Assembly (NCBI RefSeq): GCF_000378405.1 | Contig: NZ_KB899638.1 | Coordinates: 129,487 to 193,486 of the forward strand | Direction: 5' to 3' | Origin: Succinimonas amylolytica DSM 2873 | Lineage (GTDB): Bacteria; Pseudomonadota; Gammaproteobacteria; Enterobacterales; Succinivibrionaceae | Length of the DNA stretch: 64,000 nucleotides | Shown here: positions 8,871 through 17,554 of the stretch, in pieces | Numbering within the stretch: position 1 is the stretch's first letter | Layout of the letters: each line of letters opens with the position of its first letter | Made by a program: the position numbers and the translations under genes | Notes under the pieces: generated by a model | What the model was told of the DNA's origin: nothing | Database searches by the model: none | What the model saw: the letters and a program-made list of their open reading frames with translations, nothing else

Positions 8871-9053
8871 ACTTTGCTTTATTTTATCATACAGTATGTG
8901 AATATTGTCATACTTTGTATAATTTGATAGAACTTTAGGCAACTTTGCACACTTCTAATTTACACGCATTACACTTTGCAGAACTGTACAAAATCTTGAA
9001 AAACCTTATAGAATCTTGCTTTACAATGCAGAACATTAGTTTACTTTGCAGAA
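8871..9053. repeat. ACTTTGC repeats in the traK-oriT intergenic region
   Basis: ACTTTGC occurs at about 8871, 8942, 8973 and 9043. Two of these extend to CTTTGCAGAA (8974-8983 and 9044-9053), with a variant AATGCAGAA at 9025-9033. They lie in very AT-rich DNA between traK and nic, where TraK binds in RP4. Candidate TraK binding sites or bending determinants. Confidence 0.5.
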
Positions 9054-9099
9054 TTTCAGTTACTTTTGTTGTGTGCTAAAGTAAACTATCGTACAATAG

Positions 9100-9215
9100 A
9101 GTAAAACAGTAATTCATGGCAAGATAGGCCATACGGTACCGTGGTACCCGCATGGCGTGCCTTATTCGCTCCCTGCGGAGCTCAACGTCAATCTTGTTCT
9201 GCGAAGCCGGAGGAT
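9100..9215 (-). other. oriT: Origin of transfer (oriT), RP4/IncP type, with nic
   Basis: On the minus strand, CCTATCTTG/CC (plus coordinates 9120-9128, cleavage between 9120 and 9119) matches the RP4 nic CCTATCCTG/CC with one change and fits the IncP consensus. Moving toward traJ, an inverted repeat GGTACC-GT-GGTACC follows, then CCTTATTCGC (9160-9169), GAGCTCAACG and ATCTTGTTCTGCGAAGCCGG (9191-9210). All have close counterparts at the same order in RP4 oriT as I know it. With traK on one side and traJ on the other, the assignment is strong. Confidence 0.88.
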
Positions 9216-9219
9216 GGTT

Positions 9220-9564
9220 ATGGGTGAGAACAGCGAGAAGATGACCTTCGTTAAGGTGTTTGTTACCGGCAGGGAAAAAGAGGAACTGAAGGAGCGGGCA
9301 AAGGAGGTTCATTGCTCCACGTCCGGCTACTGCCGCCAGATGGTCATGTTTAACAAGACGGCTCTGAACAGCGATGAAACAGTAAAAGCAATTCTCGCCG
9401 CCAGCGGCAATATCGGCAAGCTTACCGGCATGCTGAAGATTTACCTCAGAGAACCAAAGCAGGATGTTTTAACAAAGGAGGAAATCAGACGGCTTATTCT
9501 CTCTTTGCAGGACGACCGTGATTTCCTGAAAAAGACCGCAAAATCATTATTAAGGAGAAGTTAG
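9220..9564 (+). CDS. traJ: TraJ-like relaxosome accessory protein
   Basis: Sequence-specific oriT-binding protein that recruits the relaxase. The 114-residue form starting at 9220 is preferred: a GGAGG site lies six bases upstream, and the longer frame from 9157 would be made of the conserved oriT sequence itself. The N-terminal VKVFVTGREKEELKERAK looks like a ribbon-helix-helix start. The middle has GNIGKLTGMLKIYLREP, equivalent to the G-D-L-G-R-L-G-G-L-L-K-L-W-L segment of RP4 TraJ. First gene of the rightward tra operon. Confidence 0.88.
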   Translation: MGENSEKMTFVKVFVTGREKEELKERAKEVHCSTSGYCRQMVMFNKTALNSDETVKAILAASGNIGKLTGMLKIYLREPKQDVLTKEEIRRLILSLQDDRDFLKKTAKSLLRRS

Positions 9565-9569
9565 TCATC

Positions 9570-10226
9570 ATGAAGAAGTACGAATATGTAACTGTAGGTG
9601 AAATAGCCGGTAAGTTATCGAAATATCTTTACTCTGAATCACTGGAGACATTTTATCTATTTAATCATCCGGAAAGCCTGGAAAAAGCCGCCAGCTATAA
9701 GGTCAGAAATCAGTCAAATACCGAACGCAAGGAAGGTGAGCATTTTGTTCTGTTAGACGATGTTCTAAACGATCATAATGTTTCTTTATGGAGCTTATCC
9801 GAGATATTGAATATTGATTATGACTGCCTGACTGATTTGAATGATGTTTTCTCTGAAGTAGAACCAGAGCTTTTTAATATCTTAAATCCTGACAATACGG
9901 AAATCCTTCTGAGCATTCACAACTTAGATGATGTAGTCGCAGGCTGTCCTCATATTAATCTGTGGTATAGCTTCCATACCCCGGATAGTATATTTTCCAT
10001 ATCAAGATGTGTCGGTACTTGCAGCGATCCTTTTGATTGCGGTAATTATGAATTGTCATATTCACTTATGTCAGAACAGGAGCATTATAAAATCAGAACA
10101 TGCTCAATCAATGAGTGGCCGCATAATCTTGAAATATTACAGCAAAAATCCGGCGGCGGTGAATTCAATACTTCTGACGAACTGTTAACTCGCATGAAAG
10201 AGCTGAAGCTTATCCATGATAATTAA
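9570..10226 (+). CDS. Unknown protein inserted between traJ and traI
   Basis: A 218-residue acidic protein with no motif I recognise, no signal peptide and no membrane segment. It starts 5 bp after traJ with an AAGGAG site about 12 bp upstream, and its end overlaps the traI start by 11 bp, so it is translated as part of the relaxosome operon. RP4 has no gene here. Six cysteines are present, two of them in the C-V-G-T-C segment. Its base composition is lower in GC than traG/traE. Perhaps a relaxosome regulator or a late insertion; function unknown. Confidence 0.7.
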   Translation: MKKYEYVTVGEIAGKLSKYLYSESLETFYLFNHPESLEKAASYKVRNQSNTERKEGEHFVLLDDVLNDHNVSLWSLSEILNIDYDCLTDLNDVFSEVEPELFNILNPDNTEILLSIHNLDDVVAGCPHINLWYSFHTPDSIFSISRCVGTCSDPFDCGNYELSYSLMSEQEHYKIRTCSINEWPHNLEILQQKSGGGEFNTSDELLTRMKELKLIHDN

Positions 10227-11850
10227 AAAGATAGACCCAAGAACCGGCATAACGCCTTCATTCGCAGGACTTGCCAAATACATTACCGATTCTCAGGGCA
10301 GGGATAACAGAGTCGGGGATGTAATCATCCGTAACTGCATTGACAATGAAGACTTTGATATTGCATTGCTGGATATTGAAAGAGTTCAGAAAATGAATAT
10401 TGATCCGCGGGTAAAAAACAAGACTCTTCATTTATTACTGTCATTTGACCGGACTGATAAGATTCCCACTTTAGCGGAACGCGAGGATTTTGAAAAGAAA
10501 TGTCTTTCTTCTTTAGGTTTTGAGAATTGTCAGTATATTTCCGTAGCGCATCACGACACTGATAACTTTCATATTCATCTCGCGATAAACAGAGTTGATC
10601 CTGCTGATTATCACATGCACAAGGAAGTTCTTGGCGATGAAAAAATCATGGCCCGCATTGCCATGGAACTTGAAAACGAACACAGTCTGAAACAGACAAA
10701 TCATAATCCGAAGAAAAGCAAATCTCAGAATAACGTGGATAACATGGAAGCTTTTTCCGGAATTGAAAGTTTTGCGTCCTATATTCGGGGTAGAAAGATA
10801 GTAATTGAAAATGCCAAATCATGGGAAGATTTGCACCGCAATCTTTCCAAAATCGGCGTAACCATTAAGAAACGCGGAAACGGGCTTATATTTATTTCCA
10901 ATGACGGGAATATGAAATGCAAAGCATCCACGGTATCGCATTCCTTCAGCATCAGCAATCTTGAATCCCGTCTGGGCGAATTTCAGGACTCTGTTATCGC
11001 CTCTCATAAGAAGCCCATTGTTTCCTACGAGAAGAAGCCCCTGGTCAAAACCAAGGATTCTCTTGAACTCTATATTGAATACACCGAAGAACGCAACAAT
11101 AAGATATCGGCTTATCAGGACAGCATAAAAGACCTTAAAAAGCATCACAGCCATGAACTTGAGTATCAGATCCTCCGCCTGTCTGATGAAGACAGCGAGA
11201 CAGCCGCGTATGTGATGAAGTATCTCAGACTCTTGGATCAGATCTCCTATCGCCGGGAGGAAGCCCGTAAGAAAAAGCTCAAAAACGCTTCCGCCATTAC
11301 CTACAGAAGCTGGCTGCAACGGGAAGCTCTCAATGGAAATCTCAAAGCGCAGACGGTTTTAGAGAAAAGGGGAACGCCGCAGCAGATAACCCCAATCCCC
11401 GTTTCCGAACTTAACGCCGTGCTGAAGCAGGGCGTAAAGGACTATGTTTCCGCAGGCGGCGCCATGAGCATCATCTACCGAAACTATTGTTACCGCGTAA
11501 ATTCAGACCGATTCCTCTTATCCAAAACACCCCTGAAGGGCGTAACCGCAGGACAGACCAGACAATATGGACTCACAATCAATCTCAGACCTATCGCAAA
11601 GGCCCAATCCGCTCTCCGAGACATTCTTCAGCGTTACGCTGACAGATTTAGAAATGTCGGGGCAATCATTACAAAACATCGAGAACTGCGCCTGCCGGAA
11701 GTGCAAATCGGCAATGTGGCAGTTCCTGACAAGGAAGCACCTCAGGTGCTACTGCACAAGGATGTTCCAGATCATATACGACAGCCAGAACAAGAGCCAA
11801 ATGGTGGAACTCTGCGACGGGATGACATTATCCCTAATACCCGAAGATGA
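10216..11850 (+). CDS. traI: Relaxase TraI, MOBP family
   Basis: Nicks oriT at nic and stays attached to the 5' end through a tyrosine. Tyr22 sits in LAKYITDSQG, exactly where Tyr22 lies in RP4 TraI. Motif III, HHDTDN then HIHLAINRV (residues 112-126), gives the metal-binding histidines, and LSSLGFENCQYISVAHHD matches the RP4 arrangement. The 544-residue length is shorter than RP4 TraI (about 730), and the C-terminal half is basic and coiled. The last about 90 bases overlap traH in another frame, echoing the nested traH of RP4. Confidence 0.95.
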   Translation: MIIKKIDPRTGITPSFAGLAKYITDSQGRDNRVGDVIIRNCIDNEDFDIALLDIERVQKMNIDPRVKNKTLHLLLSFDRTDKIPTLAEREDFEKKCLSSLGFENCQYISVAHHDTDNFHIHLAINRVDPADYHMHKEVLGDEKIMARIAMELENEHSLKQTNHNPKKSKSQNNVDNMEAFSGIESFASYIRGRKIVIENAKSWEDLHRNLSKIGVTIKKRGNGLIFISNDGNMKCKASTVSHSFSISNLESRLGEFQDSVIASHKKPIVSYEKKPLVKTKDSLELYIEYTEERNNKISAYQDSIKDLKKHHSHELEYQILRLSDEDSETAAYVMKYLRLLDQISYRREEARKKKLKNASAITYRSWLQREALNGNLKAQTVLEKRGTPQQITPIPVSELNAVLKQGVKDYVSAGGAMSIIYRNYCYRVNSDRFLLSKTPLKGVTAGQTRQYGLTINLRPIAKAQSALRDILQRYADRFRNVGAIITKHRELRLPEVQIGNVAVPDKEAPQVLLHKDVPDHIRQPEQEPNGGTLRRDDIIPNTRR

Positions 11851-12025
11851 GTCGTTAACCGCCGAGGTGCTTCCGGAGGAACTGACCCCGGCAGAGGATC
11901 CTGCCGAAAAGGTTCCTGAGGAAGCGCCCCCCGCGGACGCGGAGATTAAAGAAGAATTACAGGAAGAACAGGATTTCGCTGAAGAAGAGTTTTCTCAGGA
12001 ATTTACCGAAGAGGTGATTGAGTAA
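11762..12025 (+). CDS. traH: TraH-like acidic protein overlapping traI
   Basis: An 87-residue, extremely glutamate/aspartate-rich protein (EELTPAEDPAEKVPEEAPP and similar) read in the +1 frame relative to traI. The ATG at 11762 lies inside traI and the gene runs 175 bp past the traI stop to end at the start of traG. RP4 TraH is a small acidic protein encoded within traI that stabilises the relaxosome, so position, overlap and charge agree. The open frame extends further upstream (11567), but that part has no acidic character and looks like shadow. The length and degree of nesting differ from RP4, where traH is wholly internal. Confidence 0.7.
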   Translation: MFQIIYDSQNKSQMVELCDGMTLSLIPEDESLTAEVLPEELTPAEDPAEKVPEEAPPADAEIKEELQEEQDFAEEEFSQEFTEEVIE

Positions 12026-14103
12026 TGGCCATACCCGAAAACTTGCGTAACGAAAAGAAGCAGGGCGAGAGCATCGGATTCAAGGTTGGCATCCTTGCGG
12101 CGTTTATCGCTGCCGCATTAACTGCCATGACCTTCGCCACGCAGTATTTTGCGTATTCCGTCCATTACTGGGACGGTCTTTCCGGACGGCTTTTCAATCA
12201 TGTTTACTGTCCCTGGCAGATATTCGTCTGGCGGGGCGAACATCAGGATCAGATCGAGCTCTTTGAAAAGCCGGTAAAACTGGCCTTCAGCATCTGGCTC
12301 TTGCTGACGGTTATGGTTTTCGGGATCGTCATGATGGTGAAGAACAAGCTCCATGGCCTTAAAACGCTGCACGGTTCCGCTCGCTGGGCCGATATCGAGG
12401 ATATTAAGAGGGCGGGGCTTATCCAGAATTCCGATCCCAAGACCGACAAGGAGCCGTATGTCTATGTCGGCGCCTATAAGGGCAAGGACGGCAAAACGGT
12501 ATATTTAAGACACTCCGGCCCCGAGCATATTCTCACCTATGCGCCCACCAGATCCGGCAAAGGTGTCGGCTTAGTCATACCGACGCTCCTGTCTTGGAAC
12601 GAATCAGCCGTGATCACTGACCTCAAAGGGGAGCTCTGGAGCCTCACCGCGGGATATCGCCATAACAGCCTGAAACAGAAGACCATCAGATTCGAGCCTG
12701 CCTCCGTAACCAGCGCCTCATGGAATCCCATAGCTGAGATCCGCTTCGGCACCTCCCATGAAACCGGAGACGCTCAGAACCTCGCCAACATGATAGTCGA
12801 TCCGGACGGGAAGGGCCTCGAAGGGCCGGACAGCCATTGGAAAAAGACCGCCTTTGCCATGTACACCGGATTAATCCTGTTTGTGCTGATCAAGAAGCAA
12901 AAGGATCCGAATTATCCCGCCACCATCCAGCAAATCGACCGGCTTCTTTCTGACCCGAAGCGGGATATCAAGGAACTCTGGCAGGAAATGATCGATACCG
13001 GGCACAGCGTTGTTGCCGCAGCAGCCAAGGATCAGCTTGACCGGCCCAATGAGGAAGCTGGTTCCGTGCTTTCCACCGTGAAATCAAACCTCGCTCTTTA
13101 TCGCGATGATATCGTCTCCGCGAATACCTCAAGATCCGATTTCAAAATCAAAGACATCATGAATTGTCATTCTGCCGTTTCCGTCTATATCGTTACCCAG
13201 CCTTCCGACAAGGGCAGACTGAAGCCGCTGGTAAGGATTTTCGTAAACATGGTAGTGCGTTTGCTGGCCGACAAAATGAAGGTGGAGAAGGGCCGCATGG
13301 TACGGGCTAACAAACACCGCCTCCTCATGATGCTCGATGAATTTCCTTCTCTTGGCAAGCTGGACGTAATGCAGGAATCTCTGGCCTTTGTGGCCGGTTA
13401 CGGCATCAAGTGCTACCTCATTTGTCAGGATCTTTCTCAGCTCAAATCTAACGAAAGCGGCTACGGGCAGGAAGAGTCGATCACGTCTAACTGCCACATT
13501 CAAAACGCCTATCCCCCGAACCGCATGGACACCGCCAAATACCTATCCGAGCTTACCGGACAGACAACCATCGTAAAGGAATCCATTACCAAGAGCGGGA
13601 GCGGCTTCAACGTTTCAACGTCCAGGACAATTCAGGAGGTGCAGAGACCCCTGCTGACTCCTGATGAGTGCATGAGGCTCCCTTCTCCCAAGAAGAACGA
13701 CAAGGGAGACATCATCGAGGCCGGAGACATGCTGATTTTTGTTGCGGGTTTTCCGGCCATTTACGGGAAGCAGCCCCTGTATTTCATGGACAGCGTATTC
13801 AGGGATCGCTCAAGGATCGCGGCTCCGGACAATTCCGATTTTATCTTGGCAAAGGATCGCGACTATGACCCCAATGAGGATCTCAAAGCCGAAACCAAGG
13901 CCCAATTCACGGAAGTGGATGACAATCCCTTTGACGATGAAGAACCGGAGCTTAAGGAATATGACGCAGGCAAGGTAATCCCCACTGTTGCCAAGGAAAA
14001 AGCCGATAAAGAGAACGAAAACGCAAAATTTGAGGGCAAACCTCTGCCTGAAACCATAGAGGAGCTTGGCGAGTACAAGTATGAATCCACCGATGAAAAG
14101 TAA
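12025..14103 (+). CDS. traG: TraG/VirD4 type IV coupling protein
   Basis: Hexameric inner-membrane ATPase that brings the relaxosome to the secretion channel. Two N-terminal transmembrane helices (about 18-40 and 85-107) precede a Walker A, APTRSGKG, near residue 172. Walker B is MMLDEFPSLG near residue 435, followed by the typical CQDLSQL segment. The 692-residue length is slightly longer than RP4 TraG because of an acidic C-terminal tail, a feature often used for substrate docking. Its ATG overlaps the traH stop (TAATG), indicating translational coupling. Confidence 0.96.
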   Translation: MAIPENLRNEKKQGESIGFKVGILAAFIAAALTAMTFATQYFAYSVHYWDGLSGRLFNHVYCPWQIFVWRGEHQDQIELFEKPVKLAFSIWLLLTVMVFGIVMMVKNKLHGLKTLHGSARWADIEDIKRAGLIQNSDPKTDKEPYVYVGAYKGKDGKTVYLRHSGPEHILTYAPTRSGKGVGLVIPTLLSWNESAVITDLKGELWSLTAGYRHNSLKQKTIRFEPASVTSASWNPIAEIRFGTSHETGDAQNLANMIVDPDGKGLEGPDSHWKKTAFAMYTGLILFVLIKKQKDPNYPATIQQIDRLLSDPKRDIKELWQEMIDTGHSVVAAAAKDQLDRPNEEAGSVLSTVKSNLALYRDDIVSANTSRSDFKIKDIMNCHSAVSVYIVTQPSDKGRLKPLVRIFVNMVVRLLADKMKVEKGRMVRANKHRLLMMLDEFPSLGKLDVMQESLAFVAGYGIKCYLICQDLSQLKSNESGYGQEESITSNCHIQNAYPPNRMDTAKYLSELTGQTTIVKESITKSGSGFNVSTSRTIQEVQRPLLTPDECMRLPSPKKNDKGDIIEAGDMLIFVAGFPAIYGKQPLYFMDSVFRDRSRIAAPDNSDFILAKDRDYDPNEDLKAETKAQFTEVDDNPFDDEEPELKEYDAGKVIPTVAKEKADKENENAKFEGKPLPETIEELGEYKYESTDEK

Positions 14104-14629
14104 GGCATCCCTAATTCATATCTGCGGCATCGTAGGCGTGTTTTGCCTGACTTTGCTGGCTCTCGCATATACGAGAGAGCATTACGTGCAGAACTGGACT
14201 TCATCAATGCCTCCCGGGCTTTACAGAAAGCATCAGGTCTCCAGAACGCTTCATGCCGGTGACATTGTGCTCCTGTGTCCGGAAAAGACTCCGCTTCTGG
14301 AGGAGGCCCTGAATCGCAGGTATTTAATGGACGGAGACCGGCAATGCTGGGTAACTCCCTTAATCAAACGCGTGGCCGCCTGCGAGGGCGACACGGTTAA
14401 AACCACGGCTTTCGGAATAACCGTAAATGACACCCTGATCCCCAACAGCAGGGCCAAAAGCTCCGATTCAAAAGGGCGGCTTCTTCCGGTGTGGTCTTTT
14501 GAAGGCACATTAGCGGACGGCGATCTTCTCGTGTTAACGGATCGCCCTAACAGCTTCGATTCCCGGTATTTCGGCCTGCTCCGTACCAGCGATGTGGTAA
14601 GCAGGCTCACTCCGGCAATCACGTTTTAG
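14081..14629 (+). CDS. traF: TraF-like S26 peptidase, pilin maturation
   Basis: Membrane-anchored serine peptidase of the signal peptidase family; in RP4, TraF trims and cyclises the TrbC pilin. One N-terminal transmembrane helix is followed by a catalytic serine in SMPPGLY, a lysine in LIKRVAA, and an aspartate in LTDRPNSFDSRYFG, the same Ser-Lys-Asp layout as RP4 TraF. The 182-residue length is close to RP4 (178). The start codon overlaps the end of traG; ATGs at 14081 and 14093 are both possible and neither has a good ribosome site, suggesting coupling to traG. Confidence 0.92.
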   Translation: MNPPMKSKASLIHICGIVGVFCLTLLALAYTREHYVQNWTSSMPPGLYRKHQVSRTLHAGDIVLLCPEKTPLLEEALNRRYLMDGDRQCWVTPLIKRVAACEGDTVKTTAFGITVNDTLIPNSRAKSSDSKGRLLPVWSFEGTLADGDLLVLTDRPNSFDSRYFGLLRTSDVVSRLTPAITF

Positions 14630-14638
14630 GAGGCAGAA

Positions 14639-16555
14639 ATGAGACTTATTATTGCGGAAAAAAACAGCGTGGGCAGGGCTATTGCCTGTGTCATCGGCAT
14701 CAAAAGCGCCGAGACCGGCTATATCAAATGCTCAGACAGCGCTGAAACCTACGTTACCTGGGCTTCCGGACATATGTATCAGATGGCCGGACTTGATGAA
14801 TATACTCCGGCAGAAGTTCCTACGGGCAAGAACGGCAAAAAAGTGTGGCGGTTCGAGGAGCTTCCGGTATTTCCGGAAACATGGATCCTCAATAAGGATC
14901 CCGGAAAACGCGAACAGACAGAACTTATAGAAGAGCTTATCGGAAAAGCCGATGTGGTGGTAAACGCCGGAGATCCCGACAGAGAAGGGCAGCTCCTTAT
15001 TGATGAAATTATCTGGGAATCTCCCAACAAGCCCAAAACCTACCTGCGGTACTGGGCAAATGCCATTGACCGGAAATCAATCGAAAACGCCCTGAACAAT
15101 CTGAAGCCCAATGACGCTTATCAGGGCATGTGCAACGCTGCCGAATACCGGAGAAGAGCTGACTGGCTGGTAGGCATCAATCTTTCGCGGGCCTACTCAA
15201 TCGCCAATCATCACCTCTCAAATGTGGGCCGAGTAATGACTCCCACGTTGCAGCTGGTCGCTGACCGGGATCTTGAGATCGAGAATTTCAGGCCCGCCGA
15301 TTATTACGAGCTTTGGGCAGATTTCGGATCCTACAAGGGGAAATTTATTCCCGATGAATTACAGGAAGGCACTGACCATGAAGGGAGACTCACTGACAAA
15401 AGCGTAGCCGACAAAATCTCCGCGGAATGCTCCGGTGCTGACTCCGAAATCACCGCCTGTTCCTGCGAGGAAAAGGAGATTCAGCAGCCTTTGGGCCTCA
15501 ATCTTGCCGACATCACGGCTGCGGCCTCCGCCAAATTCGGGTTTTCCGCAAAAAGAACGCTAGAGCTTTGTCAGTCTCTCTACGAGATGAAGTTTCAGTC
15601 CTATCCCCGCACTGACAGCAAATATCTTCCGGAGAATCAGTACGCCGATGCCGCAAGTGTTCTGGAAACCATCAAAAGGCTCCTTCCGGATCTCACAAAG
15701 GAAATCGCGGGAGCGGATCCCTCCATTCACTCAAGAACATGGAACACGGATAAAACCACGGCCCACCACGCCATTATCCCGGTTTCTGCCGATCCCTGCG
15801 AATCCGACATTACCCAGATCGGAGAGGATGAGCGAAAGATCTTCGATCTGGTATGCCGTAACTACATTGCCCAGTTTTATCCGGCTTCCCGGGTTCGCAA
15901 AACCGTGATCAGAACTCAGGTCAGAAATTACACCTTCGAGTCCCGGGGAACTGTGGTGGAAAATCAGGGATGGAAATCTGTCTATGACGACGGCGGGGAG
16001 GAGAAGGAGGAACTTCAGGAGCTTCCAATCGTCCGGGAGGGCGACCATGTGAAATGCCTCTCGGTATCCTCGCAGACAAAAAGGACAAAAGCCCCGCCGA
16101 AATTTACCGAAGGCTCTCTGATAAAGGCCATGGCTAACGTCTATCAGTATATCGACGATCCGGAAATCAAAAAGATCCTGCGTGACGGCGACGGCATCGG
16201 AACCAGCGCCACCCGGGCCACCATCATTGAAAAACTGAAGGCGAAATTTATCCGGGAGGAAGGCAAGTTCATTGTCAGCACTCCCGAAGGCCGGAATCTT
16301 CTCAAAGAAGTCTCCGAATCCCTTACTTCTGCCGTTACCACCGCCCTGTGGGAACGGGATCTCAGCCTGATCTCCGAAGGCGCCCAGCCGCATGATTTTG
16401 AACGCAGGATCTGCGACTTCGTTCTTACCGAAGTCACCAAGGCCAAGGAGAACTATGTGCCGGGAGAATACAAGGGGACTCCCACTGACTTTAAATGCCC
16501 CGAATGCGGTAAACCCCTGTATTCCAAAAAGTTCAGCTGGTGCTGCGATGAGTGA
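14639..16555 (+). CDS. traE: TraE-like topoisomerase III, interrupted by UGA
   Basis: Type IA topoisomerase. The Toprim domain has LIIAEKNSVGRAIA at the start and AGDPDREG near residue 106, and the active-site tyrosine is in SYPRTDS (Tyr322). After 638 residues an in-frame TGA stops the protein inside a zinc finger (CPECGKPLY...CC-D-E-stop-G-V). The same frame continues for another 118 codons with the rest of the zinc-finger tail, giving about 757 residues together, close to RP4 TraE. The active core is complete, so the truncated enzyme may still work. Strong GGAGG ribosome site; second-to-last conserved RP4 Tra1 gene here. Confidence 0.92.
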   Translation: MRLIIAEKNSVGRAIACVIGIKSAETGYIKCSDSAETYVTWASGHMYQMAGLDEYTPAEVPTGKNGKKVWRFEELPVFPETWILNKDPGKREQTELIEELIGKADVVVNAGDPDREGQLLIDEIIWESPNKPKTYLRYWANAIDRKSIENALNNLKPNDAYQGMCNAAEYRRRADWLVGINLSRAYSIANHHLSNVGRVMTPTLQLVADRDLEIENFRPADYYELWADFGSYKGKFIPDELQEGTDHEGRLTDKSVADKISAECSGADSEITACSCEEKEIQQPLGLNLADITAAASAKFGFSAKRTLELCQSLYEMKFQSYPRTDSKYLPENQYADAASVLETIKRLLPDLTKEIAGADPSIHSRTWNTDKTTAHHAIIPVSADPCESDITQIGEDERKIFDLVCRNYIAQFYPASRVRKTVIRTQVRNYTFESRGTVVENQGWKSVYDDGGEEKEELQELPIVREGDHVKCLSVSSQTKRTKAPPKFTEGSLIKAMANVYQYIDDPEIKKILRDGDGIGTSATRATIIEKLKAKFIREEGKFIVSTPEGRNLLKEVSESLTSAVTTALWERDLSLISEGAQPHDFERRICDFVLTEVTKAKENYVPGEYKGTPTDFKCPECGKPLYSKKFSWCCDE

Positions 16556-16912
16556 GGCGTAAAGCTCTCCAAGGAGATGTTTTCCTACAGCCTGACAGAT
16601 ACCGACCTTAAAAACGCTTTAGCCGGAACCGGTAAGGTGCTTGATAAAAAGTTCAAGAGTCTCAAAACCGGCAAGGTGTTCTCCGGAAAAATCATCTACA
16701 AGAAGGAATCAAAGAACCTTTCCATTGAATTTGAAAACCGCCCCCTGGACAGCAAGTACAAGTGTCCGCGGTGCGGAAAACCGCTGATGCGGCTGGCCAG
16801 CAAGATCATGAAGGGCTCCTTCTGGTGGTGCTGTTCCGGTTACCCGAACTGCAAGCTTAAATTCAAGGATGCAAACGGCAAGCCCATGATAAACGAGGAA
16901 AAGAAGCAATGA
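16556..16912 (+). pseudogene. Detached C-terminal zinc-finger tail of topoisomerase III
   Basis: Continues traE in the same frame after the TGA at 16553-16555. It contains YKCPRCGKPL and a WWCCSGYPNC segment, a topoisomerase IA C-terminal zinc finger. An ATG at 16577 could restart translation, but AAGGAG abuts it with no spacer, so independent translation should be weak. A single-base change in the stop codon (TGA for TGC) would restore both the reading frame and the missing cysteine. Best read as a recent nonsense lesion; readthrough is possible. Confidence 0.7.
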
Positions 16913-17544
16913 AGGAAAAATGCTACGTTGATGTAGAAACCACGGGACTGGATCCGAAAACCGATGAGGTGATCCAGATTGCCATATGCGACAGCGCGGC
17001 AAACTGGGAGCTCTGCACCTATGTGCGGCCCCTGCGCCACGCATCGTGGGAGGAGGCTCAGATGATAAACGGCATCTCCCCGGAAATGGTGAAGGACGCT
17101 CCGACTCTCGATTCTCTGGAGAACGAGCTTCGGAGCATATTCCGGGACAGGATCTTCGCCGCCTATAACGCTCAGTTTGACGCGTCCTTTCTCTGCCGTT
17201 TCTTTGAGAACACGGACATTCACGATGTCATGACCCGGTTTATGAGCATCACGCAAAACCCCCGCATGAAGCTGACCGATGCCCTGAATACCCCCGAGGT
17301 GCGGCAGCATTACCCGCACTACCGCATGGGGAAGTCTCATAACGCCATGGAGGACGCATGGGGCTGCATGGTCTTGGATCTGTACTGCGGCGCCGCAGCC
17401 GCAAAGGAAACGGCTTCCGAGCTTCTCAGTCTCTCAGAACCCATCGGGATCGGCTCTTTCCCCGATGACATCAGCGCCGCCGCTGAGTTTGCTAAGAGCC
17501 ATGAATTTAACGCCATCTTAGATTACATTAAACACGGAAAATAA
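16909..17544 (+). CDS. DnaQ-like 3'-5' exonuclease (DEDDh)
   Basis: The first motif VDVETTGLD (residues 6-14) supplies the D and E of the DEDDh site, AAYNAQFDASFL supplies the next aspartate, and HNAMEDA near residue 145 supplies the histidine and last aspartate. At 211 residues it resembles stand-alone proofreading-type exonucleases related to DNA polymerase III epsilon. It overlaps the traE tail by 4 bp, so it is in the tra operon, between traE and traC where RP4 has traD. It probably trims or repairs transferred single-stranded DNA (inference). Confidence 0.9.
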   Translation: MKEKCYVDVETTGLDPKTDEVIQIAICDSAANWELCTYVRPLRHASWEEAQMINGISPEMVKDAPTLDSLENELRSIFRDRIFAAYNAQFDASFLCRFFENTDIHDVMTRFMSITQNPRMKLTDALNTPEVRQHYPHYRMGKSHNAMEDAWGCMVLDLYCGAAAAKETASELLSLSEPIGIGSFPDDISAAAEFAKSHEFNAILDYIKHGK

Positions 17545-17554
17545 GGAACCCTAA

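Noticed and set aside
16553..16576. Selenocysteine insertion at the traE UGA
   Set aside because: The bases after the UGA form at best a 4-bp stem (TCTC-CAAG-GAGA), unlike a bacterial SECIS, and other genes here use TGA as a normal stop. Kept only as a remote option.
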